Origin: Arthrobacter antioxidans
GTDB taxonomy: Bacteria; Actinomycetota; Actinomycetes; Actinomycetales; Micrococcaceae
DNA length: 64,000 bases
Direction of reading: 5' to 3'
Assembly: GCF_023100725.1 (NCBI RefSeq)
Contig: NZ_CP095501.1
Location: forward strand, 1,922,001-1,986,000
The translations under genes and the position numbers were made by a program. The notes below the pieces were generated by a model that saw only the letters and a program-made list of their open reading frames with translations, ran no database searches and was not told where the DNA came from. Below, piece by piece: positions 52,659 to 60,431 of the stretch. Every line of letters begins with the position of its first letter. The stretch's first letter is position 1.

Positions 52659-53108
52659 GTGTCAACAACGCCACGCCAGGACAGCTACTGGGACATGCCC
52701 GGCGCCCTTCATGCGTCGGAAGCCCTCACCCCGTCGCAGTGCTGGGCGCTGGCTACGACGCAGTCGCTCGGGCGTCTCGGCTTCTTCCACGAGGGGTTCC
52801 TGAACATCTTCCCCGTCAACTACTTCGTGCTCGATGAGCACCTGTATTTCCGGACCAGGGCCGACGGCACCATTGCCAGCAGCTATCTCGAGCACGCAGG
52901 ATTCCAGGTCGACCTCACCGACCGGAACACCCAGAGCGGGTGGACCGTCCTGGCCAACGGACCAGCCACCCGCGTGGAGGACCCGGCCCTCCTGACCACC
53001 CTGTGGGGGAAAGTGTCGGAGGAGCCGTGGGCGCCCGGTCTGCGCGACCTCTTCTACGAGATGGCGCCGATCCGGCTGCGTGGTCGTCGCCTCTCGACCG
53101 CACGCTAG
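52659..53108 (+). CDS. PNPOx-like flavin split-barrel protein 2
   Basis: A 149-residue paralogue of the protein at 51060: CWALATTQSLGRLGFFHEGFLNIFPVNYFVLDEHLYFRTRADG, then FQVDLTDRNTQSGWTVLANGPATRVED. Start GTG 52659, with AAGGACGAC just upstream. The cofactor is unknown. A short zinc-ribbon gene follows after 11 bases. Confidence 0.86.
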   Translation: MSTTPRQDSYWDMPGALHASEALTPSQCWALATTQSLGRLGFFHEGFLNIFPVNYFVLDEHLYFRTRADGTIASSYLEHAGFQVDLTDRNTQSGWTVLANGPATRVEDPALLTTLWGKVSEEPWAPGLRDLFYEMAPIRLRGRRLSTAR

Positions 53109-53119
53109 CCCTGATTGCC

Positions 53120-53443
53120 ATGTCGACGATCCGGCTCGGAACCAAGGGGCCAGCTGCGGCCCATACCTCGACGACGGCGGACGCGGAAGGACACACCCTG
53201 GACACGAGGGCAGTCCGTGAACGGGCGCTGCATGGCGAACGTCCTCGTGGACTGGCCCCGGTCTGCCTGACCTGCGGCTCGGACGACGCCCTCGTCTATT
53301 CCACCTACTCCGAACAGGTGGTCCTGCCCAACGGCCGGACCCGACATGCCCGGGCGAGATACTGCTGCGCCCGCTGCGGGCGCAGCCGTGATCACGAGGT
53401 ACCGGCCGGCTGGCGCCCGCCGGGCTGGTTCTGGTGCACCTGA
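53120..53443 (+). CDS. Small zinc-ribbon-like protein
   Basis: A 107-residue protein with two CxxC pairs, Cys49/Cys52 (CLTC) and Cys83/Cys86 (CARC; Cys82 also present), that can form a zinc ribbon; the N-terminus looks disordered. The ends are rich in Trp and Pro (PAGWRPPGWFWCT). I do not recognise a family. It follows the PNPOx gene and is followed by strong hairpins, so it is likely the last gene of that transcript. Confidence 0.55.
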   Translation: MSTIRLGTKGPAAAHTSTTADAEGHTLDTRAVRERALHGERPRGLAPVCLTCGSDDALVYSTYSEQVVLPNGRTRHARARYCCARCGRSRDHEVPAGWRPPGWFWCT

Positions 53444-53470
53444 CGGGACACGTGCAACCGGCCCCGCCTC

Positions 53471-53509
53471 GGTGCACCCCGCGCTCGCCGTTGAGCCCCG
53501 GGGTGCACC
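53471..53509. terminator. Eleven-base-pair hairpin between convergent genes
   Basis: GGTGCACCCCG (53471-53481) pairs perfectly with CGGGGTGCACC (53499-53509) around a 17-base loop. A second hairpin, CCTGCACC-TCAC-GGTGCAGG, follows at 53520-53539. They lie between the zinc-ribbon gene (+) and the STAS-like gene (-) and probably end both transcripts. Confidence 0.6.
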
Positions 53510-53527
53510 TGTTCACTGCCCTGCACC

Positions 53528-53938
53528 TCACGGTGCAGGAGGAATGACCCCCAGGGGGAAGGGCGCCGGTGCCGTGCCCTGCGCAGTCAGACGCGCGGTG
53601 ATGGACTCGGGGTGCAGGTCGGCCCGCACCGAGTCCCACGCCTGGGCTTCGCTCAGGTCGAGGACGACGTTCGTTCCCGGTGACAGGGTGGCTGCCCGTC
53701 TCACCACGAGGTCGAGCGCGTGCAGATTGACCGCCGACACGCAGCCGTGGACGAGGATCTGCACGATGTGGGCCTCGGCGTCGGCGCTGACGAGGATCTT
53801 CAGCTTCCGGTTGGAGGCCGACGGGTGCATCGCCATGGCGCGCCGCCGCATCGTCTCGTCCGATTCCGCACCGAGCGCGGATGTCCCGGAAGCCATCGCT
53901 CCCCGGCGGTAGGCGGTCCTCGCCGATCCCTGGGTCAC
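53528..53938 (-). CDS. STAS-like small protein
   Basis: A protein of about 136 residues. The core LKILVSADAEAHIVQILVHGCVSAVNLHALDLVVRRAATLSPGTNVVLDLSEAQAWDSV matches the strand-helix pattern of STAS domains (anti-anti-sigma fold), but the conserved phosphorylated Ser after DLS is not clear, so a regulatory role is only inferred. GTG 53938 or ATG 53896 could be the start. It follows the next gene on the minus strand by 26 bases. Confidence 0.5.
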   Translation of the reverse strand: MTQGSARTAYRRGAMASGTSALGAESDETMRRRAMAMHPSASNRKLKILVSADAEAHIVQILVHGCVSAVNLHALDLVVRRAATLSPGTNVVLDLSEAQAWDSVRADLHPESITARLTAQGTAPAPFPLGVIPPAP

Positions 53939-53964
53939 GCCGGCGGACGTGATCGGACGCCTTC

Positions 53965-54246
53965 TCACCGGTCCAGCATTTCTGCGTGGTCGTCCCACCG
54001 CAGGCGTTCGCGCCCATCGGTGGTGAACCTGCCCAGTTCCTGCGCACGACGGCGTGCCTTCAGGAACACGAGCTCTTCCCCTGAGAACCAGTACTCCCCG
54101 TGGGCGTCCGCATGCAGGCTCTCCCCGATGGTTGCTTCCACCCGGTTGACCAGGGTGCGCGGAAGGACTACGCACCCCGGATTCTCAAGAACCCATTGCT
54201 GAACGCCCGGATCGATCCTGGTCCAGATTGAACTGATGTTGGTCAC
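53965..54246 (-). CDS. Small conserved protein of unknown function
   Basis: A 93-residue basic protein, TNISSIWTRIDPGVQQWVLENPGCVVLPRTLVNRVEATIGESLHADAHGEYWFSGEELVFLKARRRAQELG. I recognise no domain. GTG 54246 has a GAGAGG ribosome site; ATG 54291 is also possible. The first gene after DosR-like box 6 on the minus strand, and probably cotranscribed with the STAS-like gene. Confidence 0.55.
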   Translation of the reverse strand: MTNISSIWTRIDPGVQQWVLENPGCVVLPRTLVNRVEATIGESLHADAHGEYWFSGEELVFLKARRRAQELGRFTTDGRERLRWDDHAEMLDR

Positions 54247-54315
54247 TGTGCGAACCTCTCGGATCGGTGTCTCGCCTTGCACGAACATCACACGCGAGAC
54301 CTCAACCGACGACTA

Positions 54316-54329
54316 GGGCCTTAAGTCCC
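54316..54329. promoter_or_regulatory. DosR-like box 6, GGGCCTTAAGTCCC
   Basis: The TTAAGTCCC half equals the canonical DosR half-site (WWAGTCCC). It lies between the minus-strand gene at 54246/54291 and the BON gene at 54427. Confidence 0.65.
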
Positions 54330-54426
54330 ATCCGACGTCGTCCACCGCCCGCACCGTGGGTTACGTAGGCAGGAGAGAGGACCTTCGACCCTGCAGACAT
54401 CACCATGCCTGGCGCACAGTGGACGC

Positions 54427-54696
54427 ATGACGATGTCACTCGACAACCATGCCCTCGGGGGTGGCAGAAGGCGCGCAGCAGATGATCACGCGTCACTCGA
54501 GGACCTTCTGCGCCAGGCGGTGCGCCGCGCAGCCGACTGCGCGAGCCTCGACATCACCGTGACCGAGGGCATCGTGATGCTCTCCGGGGTGGTGCTACGG
54601 CGCGAGGACAGGTCGCGCGCCGGTTTCGCCTGCTGGTGTGACCCGACCGTCCGCGCCGTCTACAACAACCTGACCGTCGCCTCGAGCCCTGCGTGA
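54427..54696 (+). CDS. BON domain protein
   Basis: An 89-residue protein with a single BON-like domain (SLEDLLRQAVRRAADCASLDITVTEGIVMLSGVVLRREDRSRAGFACWCDPTVRAVYNNLTV). BON domains bind membranes or lipids and occur in stress proteins. No signal peptide is evident. The gene is about 100 bases downstream of DosR-like box 6. Confidence 0.75.
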   Translation: MTMSLDNHALGGGRRRAADDHASLEDLLRQAVRRAADCASLDITVTEGIVMLSGVVLRREDRSRAGFACWCDPTVRAVYNNLTVASSPA

Positions 54697-54732
54697 GCAC
54701 CTCGGGCGATGCCCTGACCTGTCAGCCGATCA

Positions 54733-54746
54733 GGACCTAAGGCCCC
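54733..54746. promoter_or_regulatory. DosR-like box 7, GGACCTAAGGCCCC
   Basis: AGGACCTAAGGCCCCT has inverted arms and lies about 125 bases before the F420-dependent reductase gene. Confidence 0.5.
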
Positions 54747-54813
54747 TGCACGCCTTCCGTAACGCGTCCTAGGCTGACGCTCATGCTGCAGCGCAGGATC
54801 CTCGCCGCGCAAC

Positions 54814-54860
54814 CGGGTGGCCTGTCGGAAAGGCGCTCCCGGGTGGCCTGTCGGAAAGGC
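54814..54860 (+). repeat. Direct repeat upstream of the NADP-F420 oxidoreductase gene
   Basis: A 21-base unit (CGGGTGGCCTGTCGG then AAAGGC) occurs at 54814-54834 and 54840-54860, period 26 bases. The second copy ends eight bases before the ATG at 54869; its GGAAAGG could serve as ribosome site, so the duplication copies the ribosome site. Confidence 0.85.
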
Positions 54861-54868
54861 AGAAAGAC

Positions 54869-55510
54869 ATGAGCACAGTGACGATCGTCGGAAGCGGCAA
54901 AATGGCCCGGGGTATCGCCCTCCGCATGCTGCATGCCCGATGCCAGGTCAGGATCCTCGGGAGGAACGGGGAGCAGACGCGCGCCCTGGTGGAAGAGCTC
55001 GGACCCGGCGCCCAGGGCGGCTACCCGGGCGAACCCATCGACGGCCACGTCGTTGTCCTCGCCATCCCCTACGCCGACATCAGGGAGCTCGTCCTCGAGT
55101 ACGGGGCGGGCCTCGATGGGAAGATCGTAGTGGATATCAGCAACCCGGTCGACGTCGCCGGCTTCGATCGGCTGCTCACGCCGGCCGGCACGTCCTCGGC
55201 GGAGCAGACCGCGGAACTCCTGGGAGACCGGGCCGATGTGGTGAAGGCCTTCAACACCGTGTTCGCCGGCACACTCCAGGAGGGCAAGGTGGCCGGCGAA
55301 CCGCTCGATGTCTTCCTGGCGGGCGACTCCGAGGATGCCAAGGCCGTGGTCAGCAGACTCGTGGCGGGTTCGGGTCTGCGCCCCGTCGACGTGGGGCCGT
55401 TGCGCCGTTCACGGGAACTCGAGGCGATGATGCTCCTGATCATGGGGCTGCAGGTCGGCGATGCCCACCCGCACTTCAACTGGGACACCGCGCTGAAGAT
55501 CCTTCCGTGA
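54869..55510 (+). CDS. NADPH-dependent F420 reductase-like protein
   Basis: A 213-residue Rossmann-fold protein of the F420-dependent NADP oxidoreductase family: TVTIVGSGKMARGIALRML (nucleotide loop GSGKMA), VVVLAIPYADIRELVLEYG, VVDISNPVD and AFNTVFAGTL. Enzymes of this family move hydride between NADPH and coenzyme F420; use of F420 here is inferred. It precedes the P-type ATPase by 42 bases and is likely its operon partner. Confidence 0.85.
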   Translation: MSTVTIVGSGKMARGIALRMLHARCQVRILGRNGEQTRALVEELGPGAQGGYPGEPIDGHVVVLAIPYADIRELVLEYGAGLDGKIVVDISNPVDVAGFDRLLTPAGTSSAEQTAELLGDRADVVKAFNTVFAGTLQEGKVAGEPLDVFLAGDSEDAKAVVSRLVAGSGLRPVDVGPLRRSRELEAMMLLIMGLQVGDAHPHFNWDTALKILP

Positions 55511-55552
55511 CCGCCCTCGCAGGCACACAGCCCTCCGGGCGCGACAGCCGCA

Positions 55553-57553
55553 GTGCCCGCTGACACCCCCGCCCGGTCAGGCGGCCCACCGGGTCCCGAC
55601 CGGGCGGAGACTCTCGCCCGGCCACCTCTCCCCGGAGGACAACGGGACACGCCGTCGGGGGCTCCCGGGGTACAGGGCCGGACCTCGCTGCCGCGACTCC
55701 CCTGGCTGGTCGTCCTGACGTGCGTCGTGATCGTGGTGACGATCCTCCTCGATGCGGCGGGGGCCGGTGCCGCCGCGCAGATCACTGCGACGTCCTACTC
55801 CCTGGCCGTCGCAGCCGTGCAGGCCTTCGGCATGCTCCGGGACATCCGGAAGGGCCACTGGGGCGTGGACCTCCTGGCGCTGATGGCCATCATCGCCACG
55901 GCCGTCACCGGCGAGTACTACGCGAGCATCGTCGTCGTGCTGATGATCGCCAGCGGGCAGGCCCTGGACGACTTCGCGTCCGCACGCGCCCAGACCCAAC
56001 TCCGGGCACTGCTCGAGCGGGCACCTCGCTCGGCTCACCGGATCACGGAGGACGGACGGGAGTCGGTCGCGGGCGAGAGTGGGCCGATCGAGGACGTACC
56101 GATCGACGACCTCCAGGTGGGCGACCTCCTGCTGGTGAGACCCTCGGAGGTCGTCCCCGCGGACGGGACCCTGACAACGGACTCCGCGACACTCGACGAG
56201 TCCATGCTCACGGGTGAGAGCCTGCCCGTCGACAACCGGCGTGGTGCACACATCCTCAGCGGATCCCTGAACGGCGCGGACGCCCTGATTCTGCGGGCGA
56301 CGGCGACTCCGGCGCAGTCGCAGTACAGCCAGATCGTCGCGCTCGTCGCCGAGGCGTCGGCCAGCCGGTCACCGACGGTCAGGCTCGCCGACCGGTTCGC
56401 CGTTCCCTTCACCGCCTTCGCGTTGGCCCTCGCCGCGCTGTCGTGGTTCCTGAGCTCCGATCCGACGCGGGCTGCCGCAGTCCTGGTCGCTGCCACGCCC
56501 TGCCCCCTGCTGATCGCTGCTCCGGTGGCGTTCCTCGGGGGAATCAGTAGGGCGGCCCGCGCCGGCATCATCATCAGGAGCACCCAGGCGTTGGAGCAGC
56601 TCGCGCGGGCCCGGAGCGTGGCCTTCGACAAGACCGGCACCCTGACCTCCGGCACACCGCTGGTGGGCGGGATCGTCCTCGCCCCGACGGCGGGGCCCCT
56701 TACCGAGGACGAGGTCCTCGCCTTGGCGGCCTCCGCGGAGCAGTATTCCACCCACGTCCTCGCCGCGGCCATCACGGCCGAGGCCGCGCGCCGCGGACTG
56801 GCGCTCCGTCCGGCGAACAGGGCACAGGAGTTCGCGACCGACGGCGTCCGCGCGGAGGTCGCGGGGACCATGATCGCCGTCGGCAAACGCCGTTTCGTGG
56901 AAGGCCTCGTCGGGCGCGTCCCGGACCCTTCCCTGTCACCGGGGGAGACCGCCGTCTACGTGGGGGTCGGCGAGCGCTTCGCCGGGGTCATCCTGCTGCG
57001 GGACACCCTGCGCAGCGCGGCGCCCTCCACCGTCAGCTCGCTCGTCGCCCTCGGCGTGCGCGAGGTGCTCATGCTCACCGGGGACGTCGAAGCCACCGCG
57101 CGCCACATTGCGCGGGAGGCGGGCGTGACCACGATCCACGCCGATTGCCTGCCCGGGGACAAGGTGGAGATCGTCCGGACCCTCCCCGAGCGTCCCGTCA
57201 TCATGGTGGGTGACGGCGTCAACGATGCCCCGGTGCTCGCTGCCGCCGACGTCGGCATCGCCATGGGGGCGAGGGGATCGACGGCGGCCAGCGAATCGGC
57301 GGAGGTGATCATCACCGTCGACGACCTCGCGAAGGTCACCGAGGCCGTGCTCATCGGCAGGAGGACCCTGCGCATCGCACTGCAGAGCATCGGGATCGGC
57401 ATCGCCCTGAGCCTCGTGCTGATGATGGCCGCCGCCCTCGGACTCGTGCCCCCGCTGGCCGGCGCATTCGGCCAGGAGGGCATCGATCTGCTGACGATCC
57501 TCTACGCGCTGCGTGCGGCACGTGCCCCCCGGTCCGGGGCCCCCCGCACGTAG
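55553..57553 (+). CDS. P1B-type heavy-metal-translocating ATPase
   Basis: A 666-residue P-type ATPase without an N-terminal metal-binding domain. Seen: two to three N-terminal membrane helices, TGES phosphatase loop (LTGESLPVD), TPCPLL (Cys317) in the sixth membrane segment instead of the CPC of copper ATPases, DKTGTLTSG (Asp359), and MVGDGVNDAPVLAAADVGIAMG. The metal is unknown; the TPC motif argues against the copper type. An ATPase (CtpF) belongs to the M. tuberculosis DosR regulon, though it is of another class. GTG start. Confidence 0.9.
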   Translation: MPADTPARSGGPPGPDRAETLARPPLPGGQRDTPSGAPGVQGRTSLPRLPWLVVLTCVVIVVTILLDAAGAGAAAQITATSYSLAVAAVQAFGMLRDIRKGHWGVDLLALMAIIATAVTGEYYASIVVVLMIASGQALDDFASARAQTQLRALLERAPRSAHRITEDGRESVAGESGPIEDVPIDDLQVGDLLLVRPSEVVPADGTLTTDSATLDESMLTGESLPVDNRRGAHILSGSLNGADALILRATATPAQSQYSQIVALVAEASASRSPTVRLADRFAVPFTAFALALAALSWFLSSDPTRAAAVLVAATPCPLLIAAPVAFLGGISRAARAGIIIRSTQALEQLARARSVAFDKTGTLTSGTPLVGGIVLAPTAGPLTEDEVLALAASAEQYSTHVLAAAITAEAARRGLALRPANRAQEFATDGVRAEVAGTMIAVGKRRFVEGLVGRVPDPSLSPGETAVYVGVGERFAGVILLRDTLRSAAPSTVSSLVALGVREVLMLTGDVEATARHIAREAGVTTIHADCLPGDKVEIVRTLPERPVIMVGDGVNDAPVLAAADVGIAMGARGSTAASESAEVIITVDDLAKVTEAVLIGRRTLRIALQSIGIGIALSLVLMMAAALGLVPPLAGAFGQEGIDLLTILYALRAARAPRSGAPRT

Positions 57554-57832
57554 GGACATCACCCCTTCCCGGTTTCCTCGACATCACCTCGTTCTCAGGG
57601 TGAAAGACCCGTCGATTCCCTGAAGGACAACGGTCAGGTTCCCCGACGCCGTCGTCCGGCCGGGCGCTCGACCGGCAGTGACGGACCGCGCGGACCATCG
57701 CCTCCCACACCCCGCCATCTACAAGGCCCGCCCACTGGGCTACTGGGCGGTCCACGGGGAGCGCGAGCCGCAGGCGGCGGGTGCCTGAGCGGGAGGGCAA
57801 CGCCACGGGCGTGACCGGCTAGCGTGGGGACC
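57554..57832. other. Intergenic region P-type ATPase / MOSC
   Basis: 279 bases. GGGTGAAAGACCC (57598-57610) is a 13-base imperfect match to the DosR-like pattern. A 36-codon frame from GTG 57678 to 57788 could encode a small protein (…IYKARPLGYWAVHGE…), but has no ribosome site or known relatives. The right end carries the MOSC promoter. Confidence 0.35.
57820..57825 (+). promoter_or_regulatory. -10 box TAGCGT, leaderless promoter of the MOSC gene
   Basis: TAGCGT followed by seven bases and ATG 57833. Confidence 0.5.
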
Positions 57833-58405
57833 ATGACGCAAGAGTTCCGGTACGAGGTCGAGATCCTGCACCTGCTCGTCTCGCCCGGGCACGCCTACTT
57901 CGGACGTGCCCGGGACGGAGCAGCCGAAGTGGCCACCGTCGACGCGGACCGCGCGGAGGTCGTGGCGGGCAAGGGCATCGTGGGTGACCGGTTCTTCGGC
58001 AAGGCCGCCCACATGGACGCCGCCGTGACGCTCTTCGCCATCGAGTCGCTCGAGGCCATCGCGGCGGAACTGGGAGCGGCCCCCTTCGATCCGCTGCTTC
58101 CGCGCCGCAACGTGGTCCTCCGGGGCGCCGAACTCACGCCGCTCATCGGCCATGACTTCGTCCTCGAGGGCGCCGGCGGGGGTGTCACCCTGCACGGCGG
58201 CCGGCACGCCCACCCCTGTGCCTGGATGGACCGGGTCCTGGCGCCGGGCGCCCATCCGGCCATGCGCGGCCGGGGTGGTCTGCGGTGCCGGCCATTGAGC
58301 AGCGGAACCCTCCATCGGGGGCCGGCCGTCCTGGTCAGCCCCGTGCCGCTGGACCCGGCACGGGCGCCGGTGGCATCGGTGCTCAGGCCCTCCCGGCTGC
58401 CCTGA
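57833..58405 (+). CDS. MOSC domain protein
   Basis: A 190-residue protein of the MOSC fold (molybdenum cofactor sulfurase C-terminal family): VEILHLLVSPGHAYFGR, GKGIVGDRFFGKAAHMDAAVTLFAIESLEAIAAELG, RRNVVLRGAELTPLIGHDFVL and the Cys in HAHPCAWMD, where the family's reactive Cys is expected. MOSC proteins bind molybdenum cofactor or carry sulfur. The last 25 residues are Pro-rich. The start follows TAGCGT; an upstream GTG at 57824 is less likely. Confidence 0.85.
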   Translation: MTQEFRYEVEILHLLVSPGHAYFGRARDGAAEVATVDADRAEVVAGKGIVGDRFFGKAAHMDAAVTLFAIESLEAIAAELGAAPFDPLLPRRNVVLRGAELTPLIGHDFVLEGAGGGVTLHGGRHAHPCAWMDRVLAPGAHPAMRGRGGLRCRPLSSGTLHRGPAVLVSPVPLDPARAPVASVLRPSRLP

Positions 58406-58596
58406 GGCGTGTTCCGGCGCTGCTGCGCGGGCACCCGGAGAAGCAGGGACCGGTGCCGTTCACCCTCGGGAGGTGATCCCGGGAGCGCTCGGCCGTCGCA
58501 CGCTGGGGAGGAACCGCCGGGACAGGACCGGGCGCTGCCATCCCCGGCCGTCGCGGTGAGAAGGGCACGGGGAACGCCCGGGGAAGGAGCCGACCA

Positions 58597-59562
58597 GTGC
58601 CCGCACCCGCCACAGCACCTTCCCGGCCCACCGCGCAGGAGGACTGCACGGGGGAACGCGCGGTCCCGAAGGATTCCGGGCGGGGCCGCGCCGGCGAACC
58701 GCACCCGCCACCTGGCCCCTTCATCACGGACCGGTCGCGCACGATCGGCGAGCTGACGATCCTCTGCCTCCCCGGATCGGATGTCCCCGCCCTGCAGGCG
58801 CGGGAACCCACGGGCCGGCGACTCCAGGCCGTCATCCCGCTCAACGGGCCGATCACCCTGGGTGGGCCTGCGGGGCCCCTGCTCGCCCTGACGCAGGGGG
58901 CGCTCGCCGTCGTGCAGGGAGACCTGCGCCTCGGGCGCGACGGCGGAGAGGCCGCGATGATCCTCCTCCTCCGCCTGCCGGCGCACGTCCTTACAGGCCG
59001 TGGGCTCCGGCTGCGCGGCGGTCCTGCACGCGCCTGCCCGGGCAGGTCCCTCTCCCTGCCGCTCGGCGAGTTCGCGTACGCGCTGCTGCGGTCGGTTCCC
59101 GCCCCCGGGGATACGAGGACGTCCAGGGCCACCGAACGCAGCATCGTGGACCTCCTCGCGGGCGCTCTTCTCGAGTCCGACCCGCCGAGGACCGACGGCG
59201 CGGCGCTCAGAACGCTCCTCCGCGAACGCGCGGTCCGCATCGTCGAGCGGCGGTTCGCGGATCCGTCACTGCGACCGGCAGGAATCGCCCGTGAGCTGAA
59301 TGTGTCGCTACGGCACCTCCAACGCAGTTTCGAGGGGTCGGGCACGACGCTCGCCCTCGAGATCAGGCGCGCTCGCAGCGAATACGCCGCGCTCCTTCTG
59401 ACCACGCCCACCGGCGCGGACTGCTCGGACCTGCGGATCGCCCTCCGCTCCGGTTTCACCTCGGCCGATCAGTTGCGCGCCGCCTTCGAAGGGCACTTCG
59501 GCGTGTCGACCGCGCGCTGCAGCCAACCGCGCGTCGCGGAGGTGCTGCAGGCCTCCGCCTGA
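58597..59562 (+). CDS. AraC family transcriptional regulator 1
   Basis: A 321-residue regulator. The N-terminal ~45 residues are disordered, about 46-200 look like an AraC-type ligand-binding beta domain, and the C-terminal HTH pair is PAGIARELNVSLRHLQRSFEGSGTTLALEIRRARSEYAALLL with SDLRIALRSGFTSADQLRAAFEGHFGVS. GTG 58597 follows AAGGAG. Its closest relative in view is the protein encoded convergently four bases away (59567-60427); both share VSLRHLQR-FEGSGTT. Confidence 0.85.
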   Translation: MPAPATAPSRPTAQEDCTGERAVPKDSGRGRAGEPHPPPGPFITDRSRTIGELTILCLPGSDVPALQAREPTGRRLQAVIPLNGPITLGGPAGPLLALTQGALAVVQGDLRLGRDGGEAAMILLLRLPAHVLTGRGLRLRGGPARACPGRSLSLPLGEFAYALLRSVPAPGDTRTSRATERSIVDLLAGALLESDPPRTDGAALRTLLRERAVRIVERRFADPSLRPAGIARELNVSLRHLQRSFEGSGTTLALEIRRARSEYAALLLTTPTGADCSDLRIALRSGFTSADQLRAAFEGHFGVSTARCSQPRVAEVLQASA

Positions 59563-59566
59563 GGGG

Positions 59567-60427
59567 TCACGGCGGGACGACGGGGACCTGGCGGCCGACC
59601 GACGACCCGGACCGGCGCAGTTCCGACGGCGGGACACCGAATCTCGCGCGCACCCGTGAGCGCAGTTCGAAAGCGGACGAGAAACCCGACCGCCGCGCGA
59701 CCTCGGCGACCGTCAGCTCACGTGAGGCGGGTGCGGCGAGCAGCATGGAGGCGTTCTCGGTCCGCCGGTTGCTGATCTCCGAGGCGATGGTCGTCCCGCT
59801 TCCCTCGAAACAGCGCTGCAGGTGCCTGAGCGAGACGCCGACGTCGGCCGCGATGGCCGCCGGCGTCAGCAGGGCATCGCTGAAGCGTTCATCGATCAGG
59901 TCGATCGCCGCGCGCCGCACCCGGCGGCGCTGGTCCAGCCGTGGGTCCGTTTCCTCGTGCGCCTCGCCGTACACCGCGACCACGAGATTTTCCAGGACCC
60001 GGGCCGCGACGACGTCACTGATCGGACCGGAGTCCCCCGGCCCTTCCGCGAGCGCGGAGGCGAAGGCGGCGACGGGGCCGGCGAGCGCCCCTCCGCGCTT
60101 CTCGCACAGCCCGGCGTGGACCGGGACACCACGTTCGCGCAACCTGGTCGTCGTGACGAGCACATGGACCCAGCGCGCGGGTGCCGGGCTCTCCATGACG
60201 ACGTCGCGCGGTTCGGTGAGGATGACGGCCTCGCCCCGGTGGACGGACACCGGGGCGAGGCCCGGCGCGCGTACCTCGGCACGTCCGTGGACGAGGAAAC
60301 CGAGGTAGGTCATGCCCTGGAGCTCGGGCCCGGTCACCGTGAGCCTGGGCGCCGAGTGCGCCGTCGTCGCCACGACCATGGTCCCTACCCGGCGGACCGT
60401 CCCCCCGTGAGCCAGGTCCTCCCACAT
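59567..60427 (-). CDS. AraC family transcriptional regulator 2
   Basis: A 286-residue regulator with N-terminal AraC-binding-like domain (LTVTGPELQGMTYLGFLVHGRAEVRAPG) and C-terminal HTH pair PAAIAADVGVSLRHLQRCFEGSGTTIASEISNRRTENASMLL and LTVAEVARRSGFSSAFELRSRVRARFGVPPSELR. ATG 60427 follows GGAGGTGACC. It is 4 bases downstream of the membrane protein gene on the same strand, and its ribosome site lies in that gene's end, so the two are an operon. Confidence 0.87.
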   Translation of the reverse strand: MWEDLAHGGTVRRVGTMVVATTAHSAPRLTVTGPELQGMTYLGFLVHGRAEVRAPGLAPVSVHRGEAVILTEPRDVVMESPAPARWVHVLVTTTRLRERGVPVHAGLCEKRGGALAGPVAAFASALAEGPGDSGPISDVVAARVLENLVVAVYGEAHEETDPRLDQRRRVRRAAIDLIDERFSDALLTPAAIAADVGVSLRHLQRCFEGSGTTIASEISNRRTENASMLLAAPASRELTVAEVARRSGFSSAFELRSRVRARFGVPPSELRRSGSSVGRQVPVVPP

Positions 60428-60431
60428 GAGG

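Noticed and set aside
57598..57610. GGGTGAAAGACCC as an eighth DosR-like box
   Set aside because: The spacing between arms is one base too short and there is no clear target gene; kept only as a remark.
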